Positions 1 to 4,780 of a stretch of 5,054 nt of DNA are shown here, piece by piece (the stretch's first letter is position 1; each line of letters begins with the position of its first letter). The notes beneath the pieces were generated by a model, which saw nothing but the letters and a program-made list of their open reading frames with translations, was not told the DNA's origin and ran no database searches. Origin of the DNA: Myxococcales bacterium (GTDB taxonomy: Bacteria; Myxococcota; Polyangia; Polyangiales; Polyangiaceae); NCBI GenBank assembly GCA_020430865.1, contig JAGQIY010000901.1, positions 1-5,054 of the forward strand, in the 5' to 3' direction. The position numbers were made by a program, and so were the translations under genes.

Positions 1-963
1 GCTTCCGGCCACGCGGCGGGGTACGGCCCTGCCGCCGCTCCGCTTCCCACTCCAGAGCAGTCGCGCGTCAACGCCCTGGTGTTGCACCTTCACGAGCAGC
101 GCGGCGCCATCGAGATGCACGCTCCGGCGAGCGACCTCGTCGCGGCCTTGACCATCCAGAAGCGCCTCAACCGCGCGGAGGGCCTCCGCGCCAAGGGCGG
201 CTGTGCCTTCGCCCTGCTCGGGCCGGTCGCGATGATCGGGCTCGGCGCCGCGACCTACAAGCTCGGGCTCCGCGACTACTTCACCATCCTCGCCGGCTGC
301 TGCCTCATCGCGGGCATCGCCGCCTTCTTCCTGTTCAGCTCACGACGGCGCCTCGCCGACCAGCGCGGTGAGCTGGTGCAGGATCTCCTGGCCGTCTTCC
401 CTTCCGACGCGCAGATCGGCTTCCGCGTGGACAGCAAGCAGACGCTGCTGCACAAGGAGGGCAACGAGAGCACCGGGGCGGGCGGCTGGCGCTGGTACGA
501 AGATCCCTGGCTCCAGCTACGAGCCCAGCTCGGCCCCCAGCTCATGCTCACCTTTCGTCGCAACGTGACGCGGAAGGAACATGTGAGCACGACCTACGGG
601 TACAAGAAGCGCACCGTCCACACGCGCACCTGGTACCTCATCCGCGACGAGCTCGAGTGCCACTATCCACCCGGCAGCCTGCCGAGGCTCGTCGCCTGGG
701 GCCAGGCCATCGCCGAGAACGCCCCCCCGCCAGCCCCGAGCTCCCAGGTCGAGACCCACAACGAGGACGGCAGGCTCCGCATCGTCGTGAGCCACCGTCA
801 CGACGAGCTCCAGGGCCCCAAGGACGCCCAGGTGACCCCGCTCGCCATCCTGTCCTGGCCCTTCGAGCGCGCCATGAGCCTGCTGTCCGCCGCCAGCTCC
901 GCCGACCTGCGGCGCGAGCTCGGGAGCCTGCGCCTCGAAGGAAACGCAGGCCGGGCGTCTTGA
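1..963 (+). CDS. Two-helix membrane protein of unknown function, probably 5'-truncated by window edge
   Basis: The frame is open from base 1 to a TGA at 961-963, giving 320 visible residues. The first in-frame start is GTG at 79, but no Shine-Dalgarno sequence precedes it. The upstream codons read as a Gly/Ala/Pro-rich linker with about 80% G/C at third positions, so I favour a start outside the window; a start at 79 would give 294 aa. Two hydrophobic helices lie at about residues 67-86 and 93-113, separated by a short loop (KLGLRDY). Basic residues flank both ends (RLNRAEGLRAK before, SRRRLADQR after), suggesting a hairpin with both termini in the cytoplasm. The soluble C-terminal part, about 205 residues, looks beta-rich and aromatic (WRWYEDPW, TRTWYLI) and has no motif I recognise. 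It ends convergently with the di-heme cytochrome gene and shares a hairpin with it. The coding call is strong; function is unknown. Confidence 0.8.
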   Translation, partial: ASGHAAGYGPAAAPLPTPEQSRVNALVLHLHEQRGAIEMHAPASDLVAALTIQKRLNRAEGLRAKGGCAFALLGPVAMIGLGAATYKLGLRDYFTILAGCCLIAGIAAFFLFSSRRRLADQRGELVQDLLAVFPSDAQIGFRVDSKQTLLHKEGNESTGAGGWRWYEDPWLQLRAQLGPQLMLTFRRNVTRKEHVSTTYGYKKRTVHTRTWYLIRDELECHYPPGSLPRLVAWGQAIAENAPPPAPSSQVETHNEDGRLRIVVSHRHDELQGPKDAQVTPLAILSWPFERAMSLLSAASSADLRRELGSLRLEGNAGRAS

Positions 964-967
964 TTGG

Positions 968-1008
968 GCGTCTCCCGGAGGCGACCGCGCGACCTCCGGG
1001 AGCGACGC
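968..1008. terminator. GC-rich hairpin between convergent genes, likely bidirectional terminator
   Basis: A perfect 9-bp stem (TCCCGGAGG at 973-981 with CCTCCGGGA at 993-1001, loop 11 nt) is extended by an outer 5-bp stem (GCGTC at 968-972 with GACGC at 1004-1008) across a 2-nt bulge. It begins 5 bases after the stop of the left gene and ends 7 bases before the stop of the cytochrome gene read from the other strand, exactly where a shared terminator would sit. There is no run of T on either side, so it is not a textbook intrinsic terminator, although U-poor hairpins are common at gene ends in high-GC bacteria. Confidence 0.55.
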
Positions 1009-1014
1009 TCCTCG

Positions 1015-2382
1015 TCACAAGATCAGGAGAAACTCGAGCAGGTCGCTCTTCTGCTTGTGATTGAGGTGGATGGGGAAGTGGCGCCCATCTTTCGACTGGT
1101 TGTACTCGGGGCTGTCGAAGTAATCGATGACCTCCTCGAGGGTCGCGGCCGAGTTGTCGTGGAAATAGGGCGCGAGGTTCGCGATCCCACGCAACTGGGG
1201 CACCTTGAAGCGCCCGATGTCCGCGACGCGGGCGGTGGTCGCCGCGAGCCCGATGTCGAAGGTCACCACATGGTTTTCGATGGTCCCGTCGTCGTTGGCG
1301 AGCGGCAGCACGATCGGCTCGAACGCCGTGCCCGTCCAGCGGGTGAACTCCAGGTTGTGCGCGTTCCGCTCGGAGACGCCGACGTTGAACGTGCGCCCCA
1401 CCGCCGGCGCGTGGCTCGGGAACTCGGGGTTCAGCCCGTCCGGCCCGAGGGCGAGGGCCCCGTCGCGGTTGCCGAAGACATTCGGGGTGTTGTGGCAGCT
1501 GAAGCAGGCCTTCTCGAACACCTTGCGCCCACGCCGCTGCGCCTTGGTCTGAATCGGCACCGTGTAGAACGGATCGTTCATCAGCGTGTCGTGCATCGGG
1601 TCCGATTCGTCGCGAAGCGCGGCGAGGGCCGGATCCGTCACGAGGCTCAGCAGAAACGCTGAGAAGTCGTGAGCCGCGGGCTCCGACAAGAGGTCGTCGA
1701 AGCGATCGTCCGAGTCCTGGGTGTGGCTGAAGACCGCCCCCTGCGCGGCCTCGCGCAGCGTCCGAGCGCGGCCGTCCATCAAAAACCCGTGTGTCAGCCC
1801 TACATTGAGCAAAGCCGGTGACTTTCGCCAGAAGAAGACCTGCCGGTAGGGGTCCTCCGCGGGACGCGCCGCGTTGAAGCGGTTCGGGCGATACTTGATC
1901 AAGCCGTGTTGGTCGAGCAGCGCCGGGGCGCGGGGGTCGCCACCGCTATCGGCGTTCACGCCGGTGAAGATCGGATCGGTCGGCGGAATGGTGTTGGACA
2001 AGGGTGGCTCCGGTAGCCCGAATTGATCCGCCGTTCCCCGGTGGCAGTCGAAGCAGGTGCGACCATTGCTCGCCACGACACCTTGGGCGACGAAGGAGGG
2101 CCCGGTGAAGAGCGCCAGGGTGTCGTCGCGGGCCTGGAGGTCGGCGGCCACACCGAAGAGCTCACGACCTGCCGTCACGTCCGAGCCAGGCTGGGCCGGG
2201 ATGAAGGCCGTGTCCTCGAACAGGAACAGGTTGTAGCCGGGGTTGAGCTTGCCCTTCTTCTGGTGGTGCTTGGAGTGGGCCTGTTGGGTCTCGGCCAGGG
2301 ACTCCTCTTGGTCTCCCTCGTTCAGACAGCCAGCGAAGAGCGCGGTCATGACGGCGGCGATGCAGATCTTCGTGAGTTTCAT
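1015..2382 (-). CDS. Di-heme cytochrome c peroxidase/MauG-superfamily lipoprotein
   Basis: 455 aa. Residues 1-19 form a lipoprotein signal peptide with lipobox LFAG|C19; residue +2 is Leu, not Asp, which by the usual rule favours the outer membrane. A His/Lys-rich linker (HSKHHQKKGK) follows at 36-45. Two heme c motifs are present: C110-F-D-C113-H114 and C293-F-S-C296-H297. Family signatures include SPALLNVGL then DGRA (203-206) after heme 1, and FKVPQLRGI...APYFHD (392-409) then ATLEEVIDYF near the C-terminus. Members of this superfamily reduce peroxide or oxidise substrate proteins in the periplasm using two hemes. The protein is longer than Pseudomonas CcpA, with CxxCH motifs 183 residues apart rather than about 146, and several classical residues look replaced (see findings). 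ATG at 2382 is supported by the signal peptide and by AAGGGGGG six bases upstream. It follows the exported-protein gene by 13 bases, probably in one transcript. Superfamily assignment is secure; peroxidase activity is not. Confidence 0.93.
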   Translation of the reverse strand: MKLTKICIAAVMTALFAGCLNEGDQEESLAETQQAHSKHHQKKGKLNPGYNLFLFEDTAFIPAQPGSDVTAGRELFGVAADLQARDDTLALFTGPSFVAQGVVASNGRTCFDCHRGTADQFGLPEPPLSNTIPPTDPIFTGVNADSGGDPRAPALLDQHGLIKYRPNRFNAARPAEDPYRQVFFWRKSPALLNVGLTHGFLMDGRARTLREAAQGAVFSHTQDSDDRFDDLLSEPAAHDFSAFLLSLVTDPALAALRDESDPMHDTLMNDPFYTVPIQTKAQRRGRKVFEKACFSCHNTPNVFGNRDGALALGPDGLNPEFPSHAPAVGRTFNVGVSERNAHNLEFTRWTGTAFEPIVLPLANDDGTIENHVVTFDIGLAATTARVADIGRFKVPQLRGIANLAPYFHDNSAATLEEVIDYFDSPEYNQSKDGRHFPIHLNHKQKSDLLEFLLIL

Positions 2383-2388
2383 GATCGT

Positions 2389-2396
2389 CCCCCCTT
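2389..2396 (-). promoter_or_regulatory. Ribosome binding site of the di-heme lipoprotein gene, overlapping the upstream stop
   Basis: On the minus strand AAGGGGGG lies six bases before the ATG at 2382. Its first base is the last base of the TGA that ends the upstream gene, so a terminating ribosome would sit on this site. This supports co-transcription and translational coupling, and it fixes the start codon. Confidence 0.7.
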
Positions 2397-3397
2397 CACA
2401 TCGGAATGCACTGGTTGAAGCTGCGGATCCGCTGTGGCTTCAGCCACGGCTGACAGGCCCCGGCACCCTCCCAGGGGCGGATCGGCGGCGCGAGATTCGC
2501 GAAGACCGCCTCGATGTCGAGTGACCAACCGTTGGGGATGCCACCGCCGACCGCCGGATTCTGGCTGAAGGTGGCCGTATTGGTGCTGCGCGGTGGAAAG
2601 GACGCGTATTGCGGGGGCTCGATGGTGAGGTCGAAGAACATGCCCGACCTCAGGTAGTCCTCGAAGGTGAGCGCCTCCGCGGCAGGCCGCGTCACCGAAT
2701 AGGGCCGGGTCGTCGTCTGCTCGTAGCGGAAGGGATGAGCGGTGCAGAGGTTGTGCTGGATATAGGTCGCCGCAACATGGGCGAATTGCGGGAGATCGCC
2801 CCGGACCATCGCGTCGTAGGCGAAGGTCTCCTGGTAGTCGAGGTCGCCGTTCTGATCCGGCTGGAAGAAGTTCGACGCCATCGCGTAGCCCACCGGCAGA
2901 TGGAGCGTGATGACGCCCACCGGCGGCGTGTTGAAGTCGTGCTCGCTGCCGAGCAGATCCAGCGTGAGCGGGTCGTAGTAGAAGTCGATGGGCTCGCCGA
3001 GGATGATGAACCAGAACTGGTAGCGGCCGTTGGTGAAGTCCTCCGGCTCCGGCATGAACGGGTTCGGGAAGTAGTCCACCCCCTCGGTACGCTCCACGGT
3101 CGGGTGAGGCGTGAGGGCATTGTCGCCCACCAGGTGGAGCTTCACCCAGTTCTCCTGCTTGTTCCAGGAGACCTTGGCGTCGACATAGGACTGGCAGTTG
3201 TCCCCCGTCGGCATCACCAGCAGCTCGTCGGGAACGACGGCGCCACGGTGGAGCCGGCTCACATACTCGCCCTCGTCCACGTCCCCCACGAGGTACGGAA
3301 CCTCAGGGTGATTCTTCTTGGCGTGCGCGGGCGTGCTCATTCCGAGCGTCATCCCCACCAGCGCAGCAAAGCCCACCAACCAGCGTGTCGTCGCCAT
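2396..3397 (-). CDS. Secreted protein of unknown function, partner of the di-heme lipoprotein
   Basis: 333 aa from ATG at 3397. A Sec signal peptide is clear: Arg5, a hydrophobic core at residues 7-20, and an AHA cleavage site after residue 26, leaving a mature protein of about 307 aa. A strong binding site (GGGGAGGA, 5 bases upstream) confirms this start. The frame stays open to 3670, but that extension would bury the signal peptide. The mature part has no internal membrane segment. It has four cysteines (68, 218, 315, 330), two of them in the last 20 residues, compatible with disulfides outside the cytoplasm. It is rich in aromatic residues, with patches such as GRYQFWFIILGEP and DFYYDPLTLDL. 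DQNGDLDYQE at 181-190 resembles a shortened EF-hand calcium loop. I do not recognise the family, and I see none of the MbnP hallmarks I remember. Its position directly before a MauG-like gene suggests a redox partner, substrate or co-localised surface protein; that is inference. Confidence 0.88.
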   Translation of the reverse strand: MATTRWLVGFAALVGMTLGMSTPAHAKKNHPEVPYLVGDVDEGEYVSRLHRGAVVPDELLVMPTGDNCQSYVDAKVSWNKQENWVKLHLVGDNALTPHPTVERTEGVDYFPNPFMPEPEDFTNGRYQFWFIILGEPIDFYYDPLTLDLLGSEHDFNTPPVGVITLHLPVGYAMASNFFQPDQNGDLDYQETFAYDAMVRGDLPQFAHVAATYIQHNLCTAHPFRYEQTTTRPYSVTRPAAEALTFEDYLRSGMFFDLTIEPPQYASFPPRSTNTATFSQNPAVGGGIPNGWSLDIEAVFANLAPPIRPWEGAGACQPWLKPQRIRSFNQCIPM

Positions 3398-3402
3398 CGT
3401 CG

Positions 3403-3412
3403 TCCTCCCCTC
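3403..3412 (-). promoter_or_regulatory. Strong ribosome binding site deciding the start of the secreted-protein gene
   Basis: The minus strand reads GAGGGGAGGA five bases before the ATG at 3397. It chooses this ATG over the longer open frame reaching 3670 and leaves the signal peptide at the N-terminus, as expected for an exported protein. Confidence 0.8.
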
Positions 3413-3531
3413 TTCGTCCCTCGAAGGTGCCCGAGGAGGAGGCACTCGTCGTACCAACCCAGCCACGGAGAGCGGGTCGTGCGATTTCCCGACCTTGACT
3501 TCTGCTCCGGCCGCCCGTCGAAGAAGCGGGT

Positions 3532-3564
3532 GTTGCATATCCAGCAACCGCTGTTTGATATCCA
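3532..3564. repeat. Operator-like cluster: short inverted repeat plus direct repeat
   Basis: GTTGC (3532-3536) and GCAAC (3544-3548) form an inverted repeat with a 7-base gap. The heptamer ATATCCA occurs at 3537-3543 and again at 3558-3564, with starts 21 bases apart, about two helical turns. Both sit in an AT-richer patch between divergent genes, and they overlap the start-point region of the possible minus-strand promoter. Such spacing suits a DNA-binding regulator, but the elements are short and could be chance. Confidence 0.25.
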
Positions 3565-3583
3565 TCACTCGGGCATCAACCAA
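3555..3583 (-). promoter_or_regulatory. Possible promoter for the secreted protein/di-heme lipoprotein pair
   Basis: On the minus strand TTGGTT (3583-3578) and TATCAA (3560-3555) are 17 bases apart, matching the sigma-70 consensus at 3 of 6 and 4 of 6 positions. Transcription would begin near 3548 and leave an untranslated leader of about 150 bases before the ATG at 3397. It is the best match I see by eye, but a weak one. Confidence 0.2.
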
Positions 3584-3653
3584 AAGACTGAGCTTCGTCG
3601 AGGAGGCACGTGATACCTCCTGCCGACCATTGCAATCACAGCGAGAGAGACCG

Positions 3654-3682
3654 TTGTGCGACCTCCTCACGATCGATTACTC
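3654..3682 (+). promoter_or_regulatory. Possible promoter for the small plus-strand gene
   Basis: TTGTGC (3654-3659) and TTACTC (3677-3682) are separated by 17 bases, in an AT-richer patch about 20 bases before the ATG at 3701. The short leader would contain the GAGGGAGGG binding site. Both hexamers are poor consensus matches, so this is only a candidate. Confidence 0.17.
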
Positions 3683-3689
3683 TGGCGGC

Positions 3690-3698
3690 GAGGGAGGG
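3690..3698 (+). promoter_or_regulatory. Ribosome binding site supporting the start at 3701
   Basis: GAGGGAGGG ends two bases before the ATG at 3701. The GAGGG part (3690-3694) has a normal six-base spacer. The frame also has a GTG at 3656, but that codon lacks any purine-rich sequence at the right distance. Confidence 0.6.
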
Positions 3699-3700
3699 AC

Positions 3701-4162
3701 ATGCAGGTGACGACCACAGCCACTCGGTCGCCTGGCGACCAAGTCGCGCTCCAGCGCGGCACGGCATCGGTGCAGGAGCTCCGCGATCGTTGCCGATTGC
3801 TCGAGGAAGGCATCGTGTACTTCCTGGAGACGCCCCACGGCACCATCGACGCGTTCAACGTGGAGATGGACCGACTCCGCGAGCTCGCGGCAGGATTCGA
3901 TCGGTTCGTCGTGGTCGTCGATCTCGCCCAGGCTTCGCGTCCGAAGCCCGAGCTGATCGAGCACATCGTGAAATGCATCGGCTCGATAGGGATTCACTGG
4001 TGCGCGATCCGCCCCGGCAGCAGCAGCTTCATGCGCTCCGTGATCCAATTCGTGGTGGCGCGCATGACCGCGATTCGCTCCCGGCTCACGATGCACGAAT
4101 CGCTCGAGGAGGCGCACCTGGCGGCGCGCGAGATCCTCGCCAAGGCGGCTCGAGCTCAGTGA
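3701..4162 (+). CDS. Small cytoplasmic protein, possibly SpoIIAA/STAS-like; paralog of the convergent gene
   Basis: 153 aa from ATG at 3701, chosen for its binding site and because the N-terminal length then matches its paralog. There is no signal peptide or membrane helix. From about residue 19 it aligns almost without gaps to the convergent gene's product, sharing LRxRC, GIV-x-F-x-E, a hydrophobic strand ending VVDL (VVVVDL here), RP, a GxHW motif, QF and EEA. Alternating hydrophobic strands and amphipathic helices, with a strand ending in Asp-Leu, suggest a small alpha/beta domain like the SpoIIAA-like/STAS-SEC14 group. The DSSG-type phosphorylation site of classical anti-sigma factor antagonists is absent, so a partner-switching role is not supported. 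The family call is tentative; coding status is strong from conservation between the paralogs. It is transcribed towards its paralog, and nothing in the context defines a pathway. Confidence 0.82.
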   Translation: MQVTTTATRSPGDQVALQRGTASVQELRDRCRLLEEGIVYFLETPHGTIDAFNVEMDRLRELAAGFDRFVVVVDLAQASRPKPELIEHIVKCIGSIGIHWCAIRPGSSSFMRSVIQFVVARMTAIRSRLTMHESLEEAHLAAREILAKAARAQ

Positions 4163-4199
4163 CGAGACGGCCAGCCGCCCCCAGGCTCCAGCGAGCTGC

Positions 4200-4280
4200 T
4201 CTCAGGTTACCTCGCGGGGCCCTCGGGTTGCTGCGCAGGTCCTCAGGTTGCTGCGCGGGCCCTCAGGTTGCGGCGCGGAG
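4200..4280. repeat. 20-base tandem repeats between convergent paralogs, running into a gene end
   Basis: Three in-phase 20-base copies start at 4221, 4241 and 4261, each close to CCTCAGGTTGCTGCGCGGGC. A fourth, more diverged copy (CTCAGGTTACCTCGCGGGGC) lies at about 4200-4220. The last copy contains the stop codon and final codons (LRAAT) of the minus-strand gene. On the minus strand each of the copies at 4200, 4241 and 4261 carries AACCTGA, so the others resemble duplicated gene ends; the copy at 4221 has AACCCGA. Replication slippage is the simplest explanation. A role in transcription termination between the converging genes is possible but not shown. Confidence 0.8.
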
Positions 4281-4718
4281 CTGAGCCTCGAGCGCGAGGC
4301 GACACGCGGCGACGGCTTCCTCTTTGGTCGCGTGGGTGGACACGTTGTCCCCGACCACGCGGCGGATGATGAACTGCGCGATGGCGCGAATCGGCAGGCT
4401 CGTCGACTGGATCGTGGCCCAATGCACCCCGCAGCTTCGGATGCTGCGGAGGATCTCCTGGACCATCTCGGTGCGCGGGCGATTCCGCGCCTCGCGGAGG
4501 TCGACGATGACGGTGTAGGCCCCGAAAGGCTCGCCGAGCTCCTGTACCACCTTCACCTGGGCGGCGAAGGTGTCGGCGTTGGCGTCGTCGTACTCACGAA
4601 ACAGCACGATTCCCGGCTCGACCACTTCGCAACGACCGCGAAGCTCTGCAAGAGTGACGGAGCCGCGAGAGGTGCGAATCGTGCCGCTGGGAGGAACCGA
4701 AGTGCCCGACAAGGTCAA
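4263..4718 (-). CDS. Small cytoplasmic protein, possibly SpoIIAA/STAS-like; paralog of the gene at 3701
   Basis: 151 aa if translation starts at TTG 4718. This choice rests on GGTGGAG ten bases upstream and on the paralog: the conserved block (RGSVTLAELR against RGTASVQELR) then begins at residue 18 here and 19 there. The frame is open to a TTG at 4784 that overlaps the preceding gene's stop as TTGA, which would give 173 aa by translational coupling; the extra stretch is Pro/Arg/Trp-rich and has no counterpart. The body has the same order of motifs as its paralog: LRGRC, GIVLFRE, VIVDL, NRP, CGVHW, AQF and KEEA. By eye the two are about 30% identical, so the duplication is old or diverged fast. 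It has no signal peptide, helix or DSSG site. The 3' end lies inside the tandem repeats, so the C-terminal residues LRAAT are part of a repeat copy. Function is unknown. Confidence 0.82.
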   Translation of the reverse strand: MTLSGTSVPPSGTIRTSRGSVTLAELRGRCEVVEPGIVLFREYDDANADTFAAQVKVVQELGEPFGAYTVIVDLREARNRPRTEMVQEILRSIRSCGVHWATIQSTSLPIRAIAQFIIRRVVGDNVSTHATKEEAVAACRLALEAQLRAAT

Positions 4719-4735
4719 ATTGTAAAGTCTCCACC
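4719..4735 (-). promoter_or_regulatory. Start region of the second paralog: binding site, and a possible -10 element
   Basis: On the minus strand GGTGGAG (4735-4729) precedes the TTG at 4718 by ten bases. The same AT-richer patch holds TACAAT (4724-4719), a 5-of-6 match to a -10 box, with TTGCGT 18 bases upstream as a poor -35. If this promoter were used, the transcript would begin near 4711, inside the proposed coding start, so the two readings exclude each other. I prefer the ribosome binding site reading because of the paralog alignment. Confidence 0.35.
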
Positions 4736-4780
4736 AATGCGAACGCAACGATGTTCCGAGCGCCCGAGGCGGGGGCCTGG

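Larger units (their letters stand above)
3398..3700. other. Divergent intergenic region (303 bases)
   Basis: This stretch separates the minus-strand pair from the plus-strand small protein, so it should hold the promoters of both. The two ends carry good ribosome binding sites. The middle (about 3530-3590) is visibly richer in A and T than its surroundings and contains short repeats and a possible promoter. Reading frames cross the region on both strands but have no binding site or plausible protein start, and I see no RNA gene. Confidence 0.6.

Noticed and set aside
638..1018. A 126-codon minus-strand frame within the membrane protein gene
   Set aside because: Its composition is almost entirely Arg, Gly, Ala and Ser, as expected for a shadow of GC-rich codons, and it crosses the terminator hairpin.
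964..1662. A 232-codon open frame on the plus strand opposite the di-heme gene
   Set aside because: It runs antisense through the second CxxCH and PYFHD motifs of an unmistakable family member, and its Arg/Glu/Val-rich product is typical of a shadow frame.
2396..3397. MbnP-type copper protein
   Set aside because: The neighbour being a di-heme MauG-like gene made this attractive, but I do not see the cysteine and HLG-type motifs I remember for that family, so no name is given.
2609..3613. A 334-codon open frame on the plus strand opposite the secreted-protein gene
   Set aside because: It is antisense to a gene with a signal peptide and a strong binding site. Its translation is Arg/Val/His-rich and looks like the complement of GC-rich coding sequence; it lacks its own binding site.
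3398..3670. A 91-residue N-terminal extension of the secreted protein
   Set aside because: The frame is open, but it would place the signal peptide in the middle of the protein, and the ATG at 3397 has an excellent binding site.
4144..4179. An inverted repeat GGCGGCT/AGCCGCC around the stop of the first paralog
   Set aside because: The 7-bp stem has a 22-base loop and no T run; in sequence this GC-rich such matches are frequent by chance.
4200..4280. A CRISPR array
   Set aside because: The 20-base units are directly adjacent with no unique spacers, and the last one is part of a coding sequence.
3610..4284. A 224-codon plus-strand frame overlapping the first small paralog
   Set aside because: It is very Arg/Pro/Ala-rich and out of frame with the paralog-supported gene, and its end runs through the tandem repeats.
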